Shown: piece by piece, positions 7,915 to 17,057 of the stretch
Numbering within the stretch: position 1 is the first letter of the stretch
How the letters are laid out: each line of letters begins with the position of its first letter
Assembly: GCA_049511715.1 (NCBI GenBank)
Contig: JBEKXU010000024.1
Coordinates: forward strand, 1-47,592
Origin: JBEKHT01 sp049511715
GTDB taxonomy: Bacteria > Chloroflexota > Anaerolineae > Anaerolineales > RBG-16-64-43
Length of the DNA stretch: 47,592 nt
Direction: 5' to 3'
The notes under the pieces: model-generated
Seen by the model: the letters and a program-made list of their open reading frames with translations, nothing else
Told to the model about the DNA's origin: nothing
The model's database searches: none
Made by a program: the position numbers and the translations under genes

Positions 7915-10419
7915 TCAGGCGGTGAGGCGGCGCATGAGGGGTCCTTTGGCCAGTTGCACCAGGGCCAGGTAAGTGATCGTAGCCGCGGCAAGGAAGGCAA
8001 AGAACGCCATCGGGAGCGGAGTGAACCCCAAAATCGACGAGAGCGGTGAGAACGGCAGGACCAAGCCCACAAGAACGACCAGAAGAATTGTGATCATCAG
8101 AGGAAGGCTGGGTCGGTTGCGGAAAGGGTTCCCGGCGGTCCGGATGACGAAGAGCACGAGCGTCTGGGTTGCTAGCGACTCCACAAACCACCCCGTGTGG
8201 AAGAGCGGCTCCGAAGCATGGAAGACATCCAGAAGCACGTAGAAGGTCAAGAAGTCGTAAACGGAACTGATCGGCCCGATGATCAACATGAAATTGCGGA
8301 TGAAGTTGATGTTCCAGTGGCGAGGCTTGCGTGTAAACGCGGGATCCACGCTGTCGGTAGGGATGGTGACCTGGGAGATATCGTAGAGCAAATTGTTGAT
8401 CAGGATCTGCGTTGGCAGCATGGGCAAGAACGGCAGGACAATGATCGCGCCCGCCATGCTGAACATGTTGCCGAAATTGGAGCTCGTACCCATGATGAGA
8501 TACTTGATCACGTTGCCAAACGCCTTGCGTCCTTCGACAATGCCTTCGTGCAGTGCGCGCAGGCTTTTCTCGAGCAGGATAATCTGGGCCGCGTCTTTGG
8601 CAACGTCTACGGCGTTGGCAACCGAGATGCCCACATCGGCCGCATGCAGGGAGGGGGAGTCGTTGATTCCGTCGCCCAGGAACCCAACTACGTGGTTGCG
8701 GTGTTTGAGGGCCAGCAGGATCCGGTTCTTCTGCGCGGGCGAGACCCTGGCAAACACGTCCGTTTCCTCCGCGATCTGCGGCAGCGCGGCGTCGCTGGTG
8801 CGGTCCAGTTCATCGCCCAGGACAATGCGGCTGACATCCAGACCTACCTGCGCGCAAACATGGCGTGCGACGAGTTCGTTGTCACCGGTCAGGATCTTGA
8901 CTTGCACGCCGTCCGTGCGAAGCCCACGCAAGACCTCCGCCACCTCCGGGAGCGGAGGGTCGGCAAACGTGGCGAAGCCAAGCAGGGTCAGGTTCTTCTC
9001 ATCTCCGACCCCGTAAGCGGGCTGTTCGGGCACGGGCCGATAGGCGATAGCGAGTGTGCGGAATCCCTGGGCGCTGAGATCTCGGTAGGTCGCTTCGCAT
9101 TTCGTCCGAGACTCGACGTCCAGGTCCCGGGACTGACCTTCGATTTCGTACTTCGTACACTCGGCCAAGACGGCCTCGGGGGCGCCCTTGGTCACGAGCT
9201 CCCGCGCCGTGCCGTTCTGCACAACCACCGAAAGCTGTCGGCGCTCAAAATCGTAGGGGATCTCGTCGAGCTTGGCGTAGCCCGCGATATCGGGCCGGGC
9301 CTGATCCAGGATCGCCGTGTCGAGAGGGCTCTTGATGCCCGTTTCGTAGGAACTGTTGAGGAAGGCGTACAGATGCACTCGCTCCGTCGGGTGGCCCAAT
9401 GGATCCAGATTGCGGTCATAGGTCATCTGGCCGCTCGTAAGTGTGCCGGTCTTGTCGCTTAAGAGGATGTCGATGCTCCCAAGGTTCTGGATTGCTTCCA
9501 GGTTCTTCACGATCACCTTGCGCCGGGCCATGTGCACCGCCCCCTGGCTGAGCGTCACGGTCGTGATCATCGGCAAGAATTCTGGCGTGAGCCCGACGGC
9601 CAGGGCGACCGCAAAGAGCAGCGATTCGAATGCGGGGCGGTGCAGGTAGATGCTGAACAGGAAAACAAAGAGGACGAGAAAGAAAACGGTGCGCATGATC
9701 AAGGTGCCAAAGTTCCGCGTGCCACGCTCAAACTCCGTCTCGGGCGGACGAGCGGTGAGGCGCACCGCGATCTCTCCAAAGGCAGTTTTGCGCCCGGTCG
9801 CGACGATGGCTGCCGTGGCCGTGCCGCTGACCACCGAGGTACCCAGGTAGACACTGCCTTGTGCCTCAGCGGGTCCGGCGGAAAGAGGCTGCTCCTGGAC
9901 GACCTCTTTATCGACGGGCATGGACTCGCCGGTCAGCGCCGCCTGCAGGACGTGCAAGTCGCGAGACTCGAGCAGCCGAGCGTCGGCCGGGACAAGATCG
10001 CCCGCCGAAAGGCGGATGACGTCGCCAGGCACAAGATCTCGGCTGAGGACCTCGGCCCAAACCCCGTCGCGCAAGACGGTTGCGCTGGGAGCGACCTGGT
10101 CACGCAGCCGATCGGCGGCGCGCTGCGATCGAAAGCTCTGGATGAAGTTGAGTACCACGCTCAATAAGACGATGGTTGCAATGATGGCGGCATTCACGCC
10201 CTCACCAACGAGCGCCGAGACCAGGCTCGCGATGAGAAGAATCAAGGAAAGGGGGCTGGCGAAGAACCTGAGGAACTGGAGGAGCACGCTGCGTTGTTGC
10301 GCCGGGGCGGGCTCATTGGGGCCGACCTCGACGAGCCGCCGCCGGGCTTCCTCGGTCGTGAGCCCGGACGGGGAGGTGTTCAGCTGCTTCAGCAGGGCAG
10401 GCAAAGAGTCGTTCGGCAT
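7915..10419 (-). CDS. MgtA/MgtB-type P-type ATPase (Mg2+ import)
   Basis: An 834-residue P-type ATPase. The phosphorylation motif SDKTGTLT has its Asp near 322; TGES lies in the actuator domain; GDGIND is in the phosphatase-like domain. The stretch LTPEFLPMITTVTLSQGA followed by RRKVIVK resembles MgtA/MgtB rather than Ca2+ or heavy-metal pumps, and the C-terminal half has LPTQILINNLLYDISQ with an IPTD motif, also typical of MgtA. It should import Mg2+ across the inner membrane at the expense of ATP. GGAGGAGG precedes the chosen ATG at 10419; an upstream in-frame ATG adds 11 residues with no better site. A fragment of a second pump of this type lies at 37.8-38.0 kb. Substrate is inferred from family motifs. 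Confidence 0.88.
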   Translation of the reverse strand: MPNDSLPALLKQLNTSPSGLTTEEARRRLVEVGPNEPAPAQQRSVLLQFLRFFASPLSLILLIASLVSALVGEGVNAAIIATIVLLSVVLNFIQSFRSQRAADRLRDQVAPSATVLRDGVWAEVLSRDLVPGDVIRLSAGDLVPADARLLESRDLHVLQAALTGESMPVDKEVVQEQPLSAGPAEAQGSVYLGTSVVSGTATAAIVATGRKTAFGEIAVRLTARPPETEFERGTRNFGTLIMRTVFFLVLFVFLFSIYLHRPAFESLLFAVALAVGLTPEFLPMITTVTLSQGAVHMARRKVIVKNLEAIQNLGSIDILLSDKTGTLTSGQMTYDRNLDPLGHPTERVHLYAFLNSSYETGIKSPLDTAILDQARPDIAGYAKLDEIPYDFERRQLSVVVQNGTARELVTKGAPEAVLAECTKYEIEGQSRDLDVESRTKCEATYRDLSAQGFRTLAIAYRPVPEQPAYGVGDEKNLTLLGFATFADPPLPEVAEVLRGLRTDGVQVKILTGDNELVARHVCAQVGLDVSRIVLGDELDRTSDAALPQIAEETDVFARVSPAQKNRILLALKHRNHVVGFLGDGINDSPSLHAADVGISVANAVDVAKDAAQIILLEKSLRALHEGIVEGRKAFGNVIKYLIMGTSSNFGNMFSMAGAIIVLPFLPMLPTQILINNLLYDISQVTIPTDSVDPAFTRKPRHWNINFIRNFMLIIGPISSVYDFLTFYVLLDVFHASEPLFHTGWFVESLATQTLVLFVIRTAGNPFRNRPSLPLMITILLVVLVGLVLPFSPLSSILGFTPLPMAFFAFLAAATITYLALVQLAKGPLMRRLTA

Positions 10420-10954
10420 GGTTTCCTCCTCCAGTGCCATCGAGTCGTGCAAGGGATCGCGATACGGCTTTCATGTCGGCCCCGGTTGCGAGCTGGCTTC
10501 GGATTCTTTTTCGGCGCGGCGGATCCTCCGCAACGCGAGCCGAACCGGGTGGTATGTTCGATCCTCCCCCCTGCAGCCGCCGGGCAAAGCCTTCGACCGG
10601 GTGGCTCGCCCTTCCTCTGAAGGATGGCGGCTTGGCCTGAATCTCGCCGTGGCGGGCGAGGTCCCTCCGGGAGCTCAACGGGGAGGCTACCTCTTGCAAT
10701 TCAATTAAGTCAAGCTCCTCAACCGCCCTGTGGGGCGGGTCGGAAACTGCGGAGGGAACAACCGCTGGGGCAGGCTGCCCAGGGAGACTTGGAAGAAACC
10801 CGCGGGGGAGACGGCCCAGGGGGCGGGCGTGATCCCCCCGAAAGGCCTGGAACCGTGCGCGATGAGAGCAAGGGGCAAGCACGGAATCATTCGCTGTGGT
10901 GAACGTCGGTGGCGATTTGACAAATGCTTGACCCGATGCAGCTCCACCCTGGTG
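10420..10954. other. Long GC-rich leader and intergenic region upstream of the P-type ATPase
   Basis: About 530 bases without a recognised gene. On the minus strand this is the potential 5' leader of the ATPase, with several short GC-rich dyads (for example CTCGCC / GGCGAG near 10645-10662). The conserved core of the Mg2+ (M-box) riboswitch was looked for and not recognised, so no riboswitch is called. Confidence 0.35.
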
Positions 10955-11644
10955 CTAATGCCAAATCCAGAGGCTTGGATTCCACTGCCGAGCGGCAGTG
11001 CCTTGCAGCACAGGGTTGAGAAACCGACTTGCAGCGTCAGCGGCCTCCGCGAGGTTTTGCCGCTCGAGCCCCACGTCCCGCGCCAAGCGACGGTAGGGAC
11101 CGACCCAAGAGAAGGGCGGCTTTGGAAATCACTGAGGCAGTGGGTGAGTCCTGCGAGCCTCGAACGTGGCGTGCAGTGCTGACCGAAGATTTGCCGCGCA
11201 CAGCGTGCACAGCGAAGCGATCAACAACATGTCCACAAGATCCCTGACACGCGTGCCCGACGAGCTAACGTGAGGACGGGTGTACGCATGCAGCTTCTCT
11301 GCAATCTGTTGGCTTGGTGGAAAGCAGGGAACTTTGGTGGGTTTAAGACCAGCGAAAGAGATGAGCGCGGAGCATGACAATATGTCCTCGGTCCCTACCA
11401 TTGGGTCTCCAATCCCCACATCAACGTGGAATTCCTCGAAAATCCGGCTATCCAGGAGCGCACGGGCAGGGTAGCGCAGTCCGTCTTGCTCGGGTGTTCC
11501 CGGCGGCTGGCAGGGCGCCACTTCGAACGCAAACCAGTCACCCAGATCGAGTTTCGCGGCTCGGGTCAGTAGGGGGAAGGGATTCTTCGCCGAGAGGAGG
11601 AGCAGGTCGATGTCCTTCCACCCGTCGCATTGAGGTTCCAGCAC
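10955..11644 (-). pseudogene. AbiEii-type nucleotidyltransferase toxin, interrupted
   Basis: The reading frame runs from WKDIDLLLL, the nucleotidyltransferase metal-binding strand, through LDLGDWFAFEV and IAEKLHAYTRP to RVRDLVDMLLI, then THPLPQ, after which there is an in-frame TGA. The same frame continues with FPKPPFSWVGPYRRLARDVG to NPSLWIWH and ends at TAG (10955-10957). This is the domain order of type IV toxin AbiEii/DUF1814 proteins. The N-terminal ~40 residues, including the GG(T/S) motif, are missing: upstream of WKDID the sequence matches a repeat also present at 45977-46078. No AbiEi antitoxin gene is adjacent. The stop and the lost N-terminus imply an inactive toxin. Confidence 0.8.
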
Positions 11645-11720
11645 ACCCGCTTGATTCCACGGGGCGATCTGAAGGGGAGTGTACGCGGTGCTTTGTTGCT
11701 TGCCGAGAGTGATTTGAATT
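11619..11720. repeat. Repeat copy joined to the AbiEii remnant
   Basis: About 100 bases resemble 45977-46078 in the same orientation, including CCGTCGCATTGA, CCACGGGGC, ATCTGAAGG and a closing TTGAATT. The minus-strand translations also align (LQIAPW and LQCDGW versus PQCDGW). Similarity stops where the AbiEii sequence begins, so this is a recombination or insertion joint. Confidence 0.65.
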
Positions 11721-11837
11721 GGGTTGTGGTTTTCTGAAGTCTGTCACACAGTTGTCGGGCGGATGAAGTTTTCGGCCGGGACAGGGAAGCCTATTCGACG
11801 GAATCTCTGTCTGCCAGCGGTGCATGCTTCCCGGTCC

Positions 11838-13361
11838 TTACTTCAACGCTGCGCGATCCTCGGCTTTCTTAAGCGACACCATGGCCTCAAGAAAACGCTC
11901 GGCTTCCCCAGAATCAAAGGCGCGGTTGACCTCCAGGGTCGAGATGCGCCCGTGGTGGGTGAACCCAGGCAGAACTGACACCGCTCGCTTGAACGCTTTG
12001 ATTGCGGTACCTTTCGCTCGCGGTTTCTCGGACGACGTGTTTATTCGCCAGGCCACGGTGATCTCTGGGCCCTTTCCTTTGAAAGGCGAGGCCAGGACTG
12101 CCAGATTGAACTTGCTCGGCCAATCAGCGAACTCTCCTGATGCATGCCTGTGTGCTCGCATTTTCAGGTAGATCTTGCCAGGACGCGTGCATTGCACGAT
12201 GCCTCCGTTGTCTGACCATTCTTGGATCAATCGCGCGTAGATCTCTTGGGTGTATTTGGGGCATTCTTGAAGGGTTGTCTGGATCCCCTGCCTCGTCTCG
12301 GGGCCTAGCTTTGCTTGGATCGAGGGAAGATTCGGATCAGGGGCGAAGAGAGAATGCTTGATTCGGCGAACGCTCGTTGCCAGCCGGTGCAGTGCAAGGG
12401 CCAAGCGGGCCGCGTCTTTTTCCTCGAAGGCAGGGCCGATCTCGATGTGAGCGGTCGTTTCCATGATTTTTGGCTTGGCAATGGCCTGGATTCCTTTCTC
12501 GAACTCGTCAATTGCCTCTCCAGGCTCGAATTCTTTGCGGAGTCCCTCCCAGCCGAATGTCACCATCTGCTTCACCCTGCCGAACGCAGGCATCATGGAT
12601 GCTACTCCCGTCGACTTCCCCTCCACGTTCATCAAGAGAGATATCCCTGATGGTTTGAATTCCACGGGATGGCCCCGTTTTGCCCAGTATTCAATGATGG
12701 TTCGGGCTACTTTTTGTCCGTGATCGTCGAGAGTTCCAAAGAACGTACTGGCAGCCTGCGCTTCAGCCAGCGTCATCTTGCCGCTAGGCAGAACCCGGAC
12801 GTCCACTAGTTGGTTGCCGGACAACCCATCCAGGACCCTCTGCAATTTGCGCTCCGCGAGGTTGGCGATTTCAAGGACCTCATGGATAGATTCCGCGATC
12901 TCGATCGGGTCAAGGCCGCGGATTGGGCGGCTGATCCCGATGATCAGGGTGTTGTCCTGGATAGAGAAACGGGCAGAACGAGTGCTGTCGTGATTTAGCC
13001 TGAGCAGCCAGGCAAGGAATTCGGCGGGCGGATCCCGAGGCACCTCCAGCAGCGGAGAGAACACGACTAGTAAGTACTCCTCCGCTTGCCACTCCACCAC
13101 CCCCGCGAGCGCGTGCGCGACTCCAGTCCGAATGTGCCGCCAACCACCAGGGCCAATCGCAGTCTGGGGATTGACACCATTTTGTCGAAGAACATCGTCC
13201 AGCATGGCCAGAGCCTGCTCGGGAGTGCGATTGTCTTCACCCCGCTGGTATTCCGGCGACCAGGGAGCATCCGGAGATTGCGGCGTGCGGTCGTCACGCT
13301 TCTCTGCAGACACACCTGCCTCCTTTGGCTGCCCATTAGGCGTTGCAGAACCGTGGCTCAT
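11838..13361 (-). CDS. Large protein with YbjN-like domain and a tandemly duplicated C-terminal domain
   Basis: A 507-residue soluble protein. Residues ~45-190 (TPEQALAMLDDVLRQNGV, then EYLLVVFSPLLEVP and a long helix IAESIHEVLEIANLAE) resemble the YbjN/type-III-chaperone-like fold, suggesting a binding rather than catalytic role. The rest appears to be two copies of one ~140-residue domain. Copy 1 contains TIIEYWAKRGHPVEF and later AHIEIGPAFEEKDAARLALALH. Copy 2 contains RLIQEWSDNGGIV and later STLEVNRAFDSGEAERFLEAM. I do not recognise this domain. No signal peptide or membrane segment. The ribosome site at the ATG is weak. It reads toward the AbiEii remnant, but linkage is doubtful. Function unknown. 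Confidence 0.75.
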   Translation of the reverse strand: MSHGSATPNGQPKEAGVSAEKRDDRTPQSPDAPWSPEYQRGEDNRTPEQALAMLDDVLRQNGVNPQTAIGPGGWRHIRTGVAHALAGVVEWQAEEYLLVVFSPLLEVPRDPPAEFLAWLLRLNHDSTRSARFSIQDNTLIIGISRPIRGLDPIEIAESIHEVLEIANLAERKLQRVLDGLSGNQLVDVRVLPSGKMTLAEAQAASTFFGTLDDHGQKVARTIIEYWAKRGHPVEFKPSGISLLMNVEGKSTGVASMMPAFGRVKQMVTFGWEGLRKEFEPGEAIDEFEKGIQAIAKPKIMETTAHIEIGPAFEEKDAARLALALHRLATSVRRIKHSLFAPDPNLPSIQAKLGPETRQGIQTTLQECPKYTQEIYARLIQEWSDNGGIVQCTRPGKIYLKMRAHRHASGEFADWPSKFNLAVLASPFKGKGPEITVAWRINTSSEKPRAKGTAIKAFKRAVSVLPGFTHHGRISTLEVNRAFDSGEAERFLEAMVSLKKAEDRAALK

Positions 13362-13469
13362 TTGCTTTTTCGATTGAATGAGACAAGGGTCTGGGATTGT
13401 AGAGATGCAAGGAACACAATGATTTCTGCATGGTGGCCCATTTCGATCGGGGCCCGCTCAAGGACTGGC

Positions 13470-13700
13470 CGCGGTGGCCGAAAACCCTATCCGAAGATTC
13501 CGGGTGTCGAATAACTGAACGAGGCGCAATGGGCACGAACCGGGTGGCCTATTCCTGGAGTAAGGTGGGCCCCCAGCAATGGAATTTGGGATCGCCTGGA
13601 TATGAGCCTTCTTCCTCCCGAGCCAGCCTCAAACGTCAGTCCCACTCGTTTGAGGCTGCCCCTCGTGCATCGGTATGACTGCGCTTGGCGAGGCTTGTGC
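13470..13700. repeat. Dispersed tRNA-like repeat, copy R1
   Basis: Contains the shared leading block (GTGGCCGAAAACCC, then GGCACGAACCGGGTGGCC), a T-arm-like GGGCCCCCAGCAATGGAATT, and GGATATGAGCC, which on the minus strand is an anticodon-loop-like GGCTCATATCC. It belongs to the same family as copies at 31.9, 35.3, 36.0, 44.1 and 45.6 kb. Confidence 0.55.
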
Positions 13701-14169
13701 AGTGTCTGACCGCGAGGGTACCTCCACGGTCTGTTTCCTGTCAAGTACGCCGTCATGTTGTGGACCTGGCGACGGTTGATGTGCCTTGCTGAATGGACGA
13801 TATTGTTGGCTAGGACAGGGGAGGGGTACGGCGTTAGCTCGGAAGGCCTCTCGTGGAAAGGCGTCGGTTAGAGGGGAACAGGTTGGGCTTTTCTTGGGGC
13901 CTAGGCCTATCTCTGGCCTTTCCAGTCCTACCTTGCAGATCCATCAGGAACCAAGATAACCGATCAATTGTCCGGCTTCCTCGTGCAAAGACCTCCGGCT
14001 TTCCGCAGGAGGCGACTCAGCCAGCAAGGCGGCAATACGGGCTCTGAGTTCTCTCCGGCTGGGCTTGCGCTTGCCCAGGCCCTTGAACATGTCCAACATG
14101 TATGTGGTCATGGTTCTGGTCAGGTTCTTGACCACTAAGCTGCCCCCATATTCAGTACCAGGTTCTGTG
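13701..14169. other. Intergenic, one unrecognised ORF end
   Basis: A minus-strand frame ending at 13944 encodes a basic helical tail (MLDMFKGLGKRKPSRRELRA, then ARIAALLAES) without a clear start. I do not recognise it, and it could be the end of a degraded mobile-element protein. No other feature was seen. Confidence 0.3.
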
Positions 14170-14400
14170 TTAGTCCGAAAGCTGCTGCGGAGGTGAGCTG
14201 TTCTCCTGCTCAAAAGCCTTGAGCCGCTGCGCTTTCTCAGTGCATAGGCCACAGTACTCCTTGAGCCATTGGTAGTAGGTCTGCTCACTGATGGTCAGCG
14301 CGCGTGAAACCTGGCCGACCGACTGTCCCTGGCTCAGGAGGACCTCAGCCTCCCGCAGTTTGCCGATGATCTCTTCCGCGGTTTATCGCCTTCTCGGCAT
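14170..14400 (-). pseudogene. IS3-family OrfA (transposase subunit) remnant
   Basis: From ATG at 14400 the frame reads MPRRR, then TAA, then TAEEIIGKLREAEVLLSQGQ, SVGQVSRAL and ISEQTYYQWLKEY, followed by RLKAFEQEN. This is the helix-turn-helix and leucine-zipper start of an IS3-family (IS407-like) OrfA. A stop replaces the Tyr normally preceding TAEEI, and the frame ends at 14170 without an OrfB. The element is dead. Confidence 0.82.
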
Positions 14401-14579
14401 GTTGTCCTGCCTCCCGTGGTCCATCACACTCGGACCAGTCAAATCCTGACTCACAGACTGGGCGAGTTTTAGGGGGCCAGGCCAAGGTCGTGCTGGAGGA
14501 GGAGAGGCGATGCTCATGCTGGCAACCGGGACAGAGGTAGCGGGCAAACCACACCATCAGGGTCATGGCAGGGCGGCAT

Positions 14580-14702
14580 GCGTTGGATGATATCCGGGAC
14601 GCAGGGGTCATAGCAGATGACCTTCGCCTCGAAGGGGCGCACGCGGTCAGCGACTTTGTGGCCATTCAACCCGAACCCCACGATCGCATTCGCGAATCTG
14701 AA
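14580..14702 (-). pseudogene. D-2-hydroxyacid dehydrogenase fragment
   Basis: About 40 codons read FANAIVGFGLNGHKVADRVR, then PFEAKVICYDPCVPD. This matches the Rossmann NAD-binding segment of the D-2-hydroxyacid dehydrogenases (lactate, glycerate and 3-phosphoglycerate dehydrogenase relatives), where GFGxxG and YDPYxP are typical. Nothing else of the gene remains in frame on either side, so it is a fragment. Which member it came from cannot be said. Confidence 0.6.
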
Positions 14703-15348
14703 GACGTGGCGCCTGGCCAAAGGGTGTGGCATCTCGAAGTTGTTGTGCCGCCGAGCCGTCGGTCGGATGGCAAGTGGTCACATTTATGAGCCACCAATCC
14801 TATCTCCTAAATGAACCTCGGACGAACCAGTGCTGCCTCGGCCCGGTGGGTTGTCTGGACTTGATTCCTCCCGCACCGGGGCAGTAATCGTTTGCCCAAG
14901 ATTCACCGACGACTATTGTCCGTGGCGGTGCAGGCAACTGGCTCATTACTCCCAACATTAGGCCTGTTGCCCGATTCCTCCCCATCCCCCAACTGGTGGA
15001 GGCAAATACTCCCCGATGGATGGATGCGGCCGAGAAGTTTCTGTAATAGAGTAGAGGCAGCGGATATATTTTATCTGTGTTGTCTTCTTCGGCCATCGTT
15101 ATCCAAGCCGGCCGGCGGAGCTTTCCTCTGAAGGCGATGTGCCCATCCGCAGGAGGGAGATGGTCGGCCGTCTGGATGAAGGGCAGCGCGTCGCGGCCGA
15201 ATCCATTGATCCTTGAAGATGCTGTAGGGGAACCTGGCGGACTTGCTTTGCCAAACATAACCGTGATGAACGTAACCAAACGGGTCTGTGGTCGCCTTCT
15301 GAATCCATAGGGATCTTGTGCAACGAGTGATTTTCGAAAGGAAGCGCC
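14703..15348. other. Upstream region of the sugar operon
   Basis: About 640 bases without a recognised gene. It must contain the promoter of the pgm-led operon, but no single promoter stands out. An AT-rich patch near 15060-15080 (GATATATTTTATC) is the best candidate. Confidence 0.35.
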
Positions 15349-17046
15349 ATGGCGGGGGAGGGACCGATGCAAGTGAGCCCGCTTGCAGGAAAGCCTGCTG
15401 ACCTAGCCTCGCTGGTCAATGTGCCCAATCTGGTCACAGCCTATTATGCGAACGCGCCGGATCCCTTCGTCCCGGCGCAGCGGGTTGCGTTCGGCACCTC
15501 CGGGCATCGCGGTTCGGCCTTCGAGAATTCTTTTAACGAGGGGCACATCCTTGCCATCAGTCAGGCGATTTGCCTGCACCGAAAACAGCAGAGGATCGAT
15601 GGCCCCCTCTTCCTCGGCATGGATACGCATGCCCTCTCGGTGCCGGCGCTGGCCAGCGCACTCGAAGTGCTGGCAGCCAATGAGGTCGAAGTGATGATCG
15701 CAGAAGGGGATGAATATACCCCGACCCCCGCCGTTTCCCACGCGATCCTCGCCTACAACCGCGGGCGCAAGGCCGGTCTTGCCGATGGAATCGTCATCAC
15801 CCCCTCCCACAATCCGCCCCAGGATGGCGGCTTCAAATATAACCCCCCGAACGGGGGTCCGGCGGAAGACGTGATCACCAACTGGATCGAAGCGAAGGCA
15901 AATGAGTTTCTCGAGCGTCGGCTGAGGGGCGTGAAGAGGATTCCTCTGGAGAAGGCCCTGCGCGCTGCCACAACCCATCGCCACGATTATCTGCATGCCT
16001 ACATCGCGGATCTGGCCCAGGTTCTGGATCTGGAGGTGATCCGCGCGGCCAAGATCCGCCTGGGGGTGGATCCACTCGGCGGCGCAGGGGTCCACTACTG
16101 GGCACCGATCGCCGAATGCTACGGGCTGGACCTGACGGTCGTCAACCCGGTGGTTGATCCCACCTTCCGTTTCATGACGCTGGATTGGGACGGCCGGATC
16201 CGCATGGACCCCTCCTCGCCTTATGCCATGCAGAGACTGATCGATCTGAAGGATCGCTTTGACCTCGCCTTCGCCTGCGACACGGACCACGACCGGCACG
16301 GGATTGTGACCCGGAGCGCAGGGCTGCTGCCGCCCAACCACTACCTTGCGGTCGCCATCTTCTATCTCTTCCAACACCGACCGAAGTGGCGCATGGAAGC
16401 GGCGGTTGGCAAGACGGTGGTGAGCAGCCGGATGATTGATCACGTCACCGCCAAGTTGGGGCGGAAGCTCTACGAGGTGCCGGTTGGGTTTAAGTGGTTT
16501 GTGGAAGGCCTGTTGGACGGCTCGCTTGGCTTCGGCGGGGAAGAGAGTGCGGGCGCGTCGTTTGTCCGGCGGGACGGCAGCGTCTGGACGACGGACAAAG
16601 ACGGGATCGTTCCAGCTTTGCTTGCGGCGGAAATCACGGCCCGGATGGGCCGAGATCCTGGCGAAATCTACCAAGAACTCACCCGCGAGTTCGGTGAGCC
16701 GGTTTACGAGCGAATAGACGCCCCGGCCACTCCGGAACAAAAGGCAATCCTGGCGAAACTCTCGCCGGAGCAGGTCCGGACCAGGGACCTGGCGGGCGAA
16801 AGAATCCAGGCCACCCTGACCACCGCGCCCGGTAACCGCGCACCCATCGGAGGCCTGAAGGTAGTGGCGGAGAGTGGATGGTTCGCGGCGCGTCCGTCCG
16901 GGACGGAAGACATCTACAAGATCTATGCGGAAAGCTTCCGGGGAGCGGATCATTTGCAGCGCATTCTGGAGGAAGCCCAGAAGATCGTCAGCGACACTTT
17001 GGCGGCGTCTCGGCCTCCGCCGGCGATTCTGTCCGCGACAGAATAG
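15349..17046 (+). CDS. pgm: Phosphoglucomutase
   Basis: The 565-residue enzyme interconverts glucose-1-phosphate and glucose-6-phosphate. It has the phosphoserine loop TPSHNP (Ser near 153) followed by GGFKYNPPNGGPAED, the metal loop DTDHDR (311-316), the sugar-binding GGEESAGAS and the phosphate-binding RPSGTED near 515-521. Length and motifs match E. coli-type Pgm (about 546 residues). AAAGGA lies before the ATG. It is the first gene of the plus-strand carbohydrate operon and precedes a glycogen phosphorylase remnant by 11 bases, the usual pairing for glycogen breakdown. With the phosphorylase lost, its substrate must come from elsewhere. Confidence 0.93.
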   Translation: MAGEGPMQVSPLAGKPADLASLVNVPNLVTAYYANAPDPFVPAQRVAFGTSGHRGSAFENSFNEGHILAISQAICLHRKQQRIDGPLFLGMDTHALSVPALASALEVLAANEVEVMIAEGDEYTPTPAVSHAILAYNRGRKAGLADGIVITPSHNPPQDGGFKYNPPNGGPAEDVITNWIEAKANEFLERRLRGVKRIPLEKALRAATTHRHDYLHAYIADLAQVLDLEVIRAAKIRLGVDPLGGAGVHYWAPIAECYGLDLTVVNPVVDPTFRFMTLDWDGRIRMDPSSPYAMQRLIDLKDRFDLAFACDTDHDRHGIVTRSAGLLPPNHYLAVAIFYLFQHRPKWRMEAAVGKTVVSSRMIDHVTAKLGRKLYEVPVGFKWFVEGLLDGSLGFGGEESAGASFVRRDGSVWTTDKDGIVPALLAAEITARMGRDPGEIYQELTREFGEPVYERIDAPATPEQKAILAKLSPEQVRTRDLAGERIQATLTTAPGNRAPIGGLKVVAESGWFAARPSGTEDIYKIYAESFRGADHLQRILEEAQKIVSDTLAASRPPPAILSATE

Positions 17047-17057
17047 AAGGAAATTCC

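Noticed and set aside
8197..9462. Long plus-strand open frame opposite the P-type ATPase
   Set aside because: It is the complement of a well-supported gene; its length is explained by high G+C and codon bias.
10440..10720. Mg2+ (M-box) riboswitch upstream of the P-type ATPase
   Set aside because: The position is right, but the conserved core segments could not be found; only generic GC-rich dyads are present.
15403..16953. 516-codon open frame antisense to pgm
   Set aside because: Shadow of phosphoglucomutase; contains no recognised domain.
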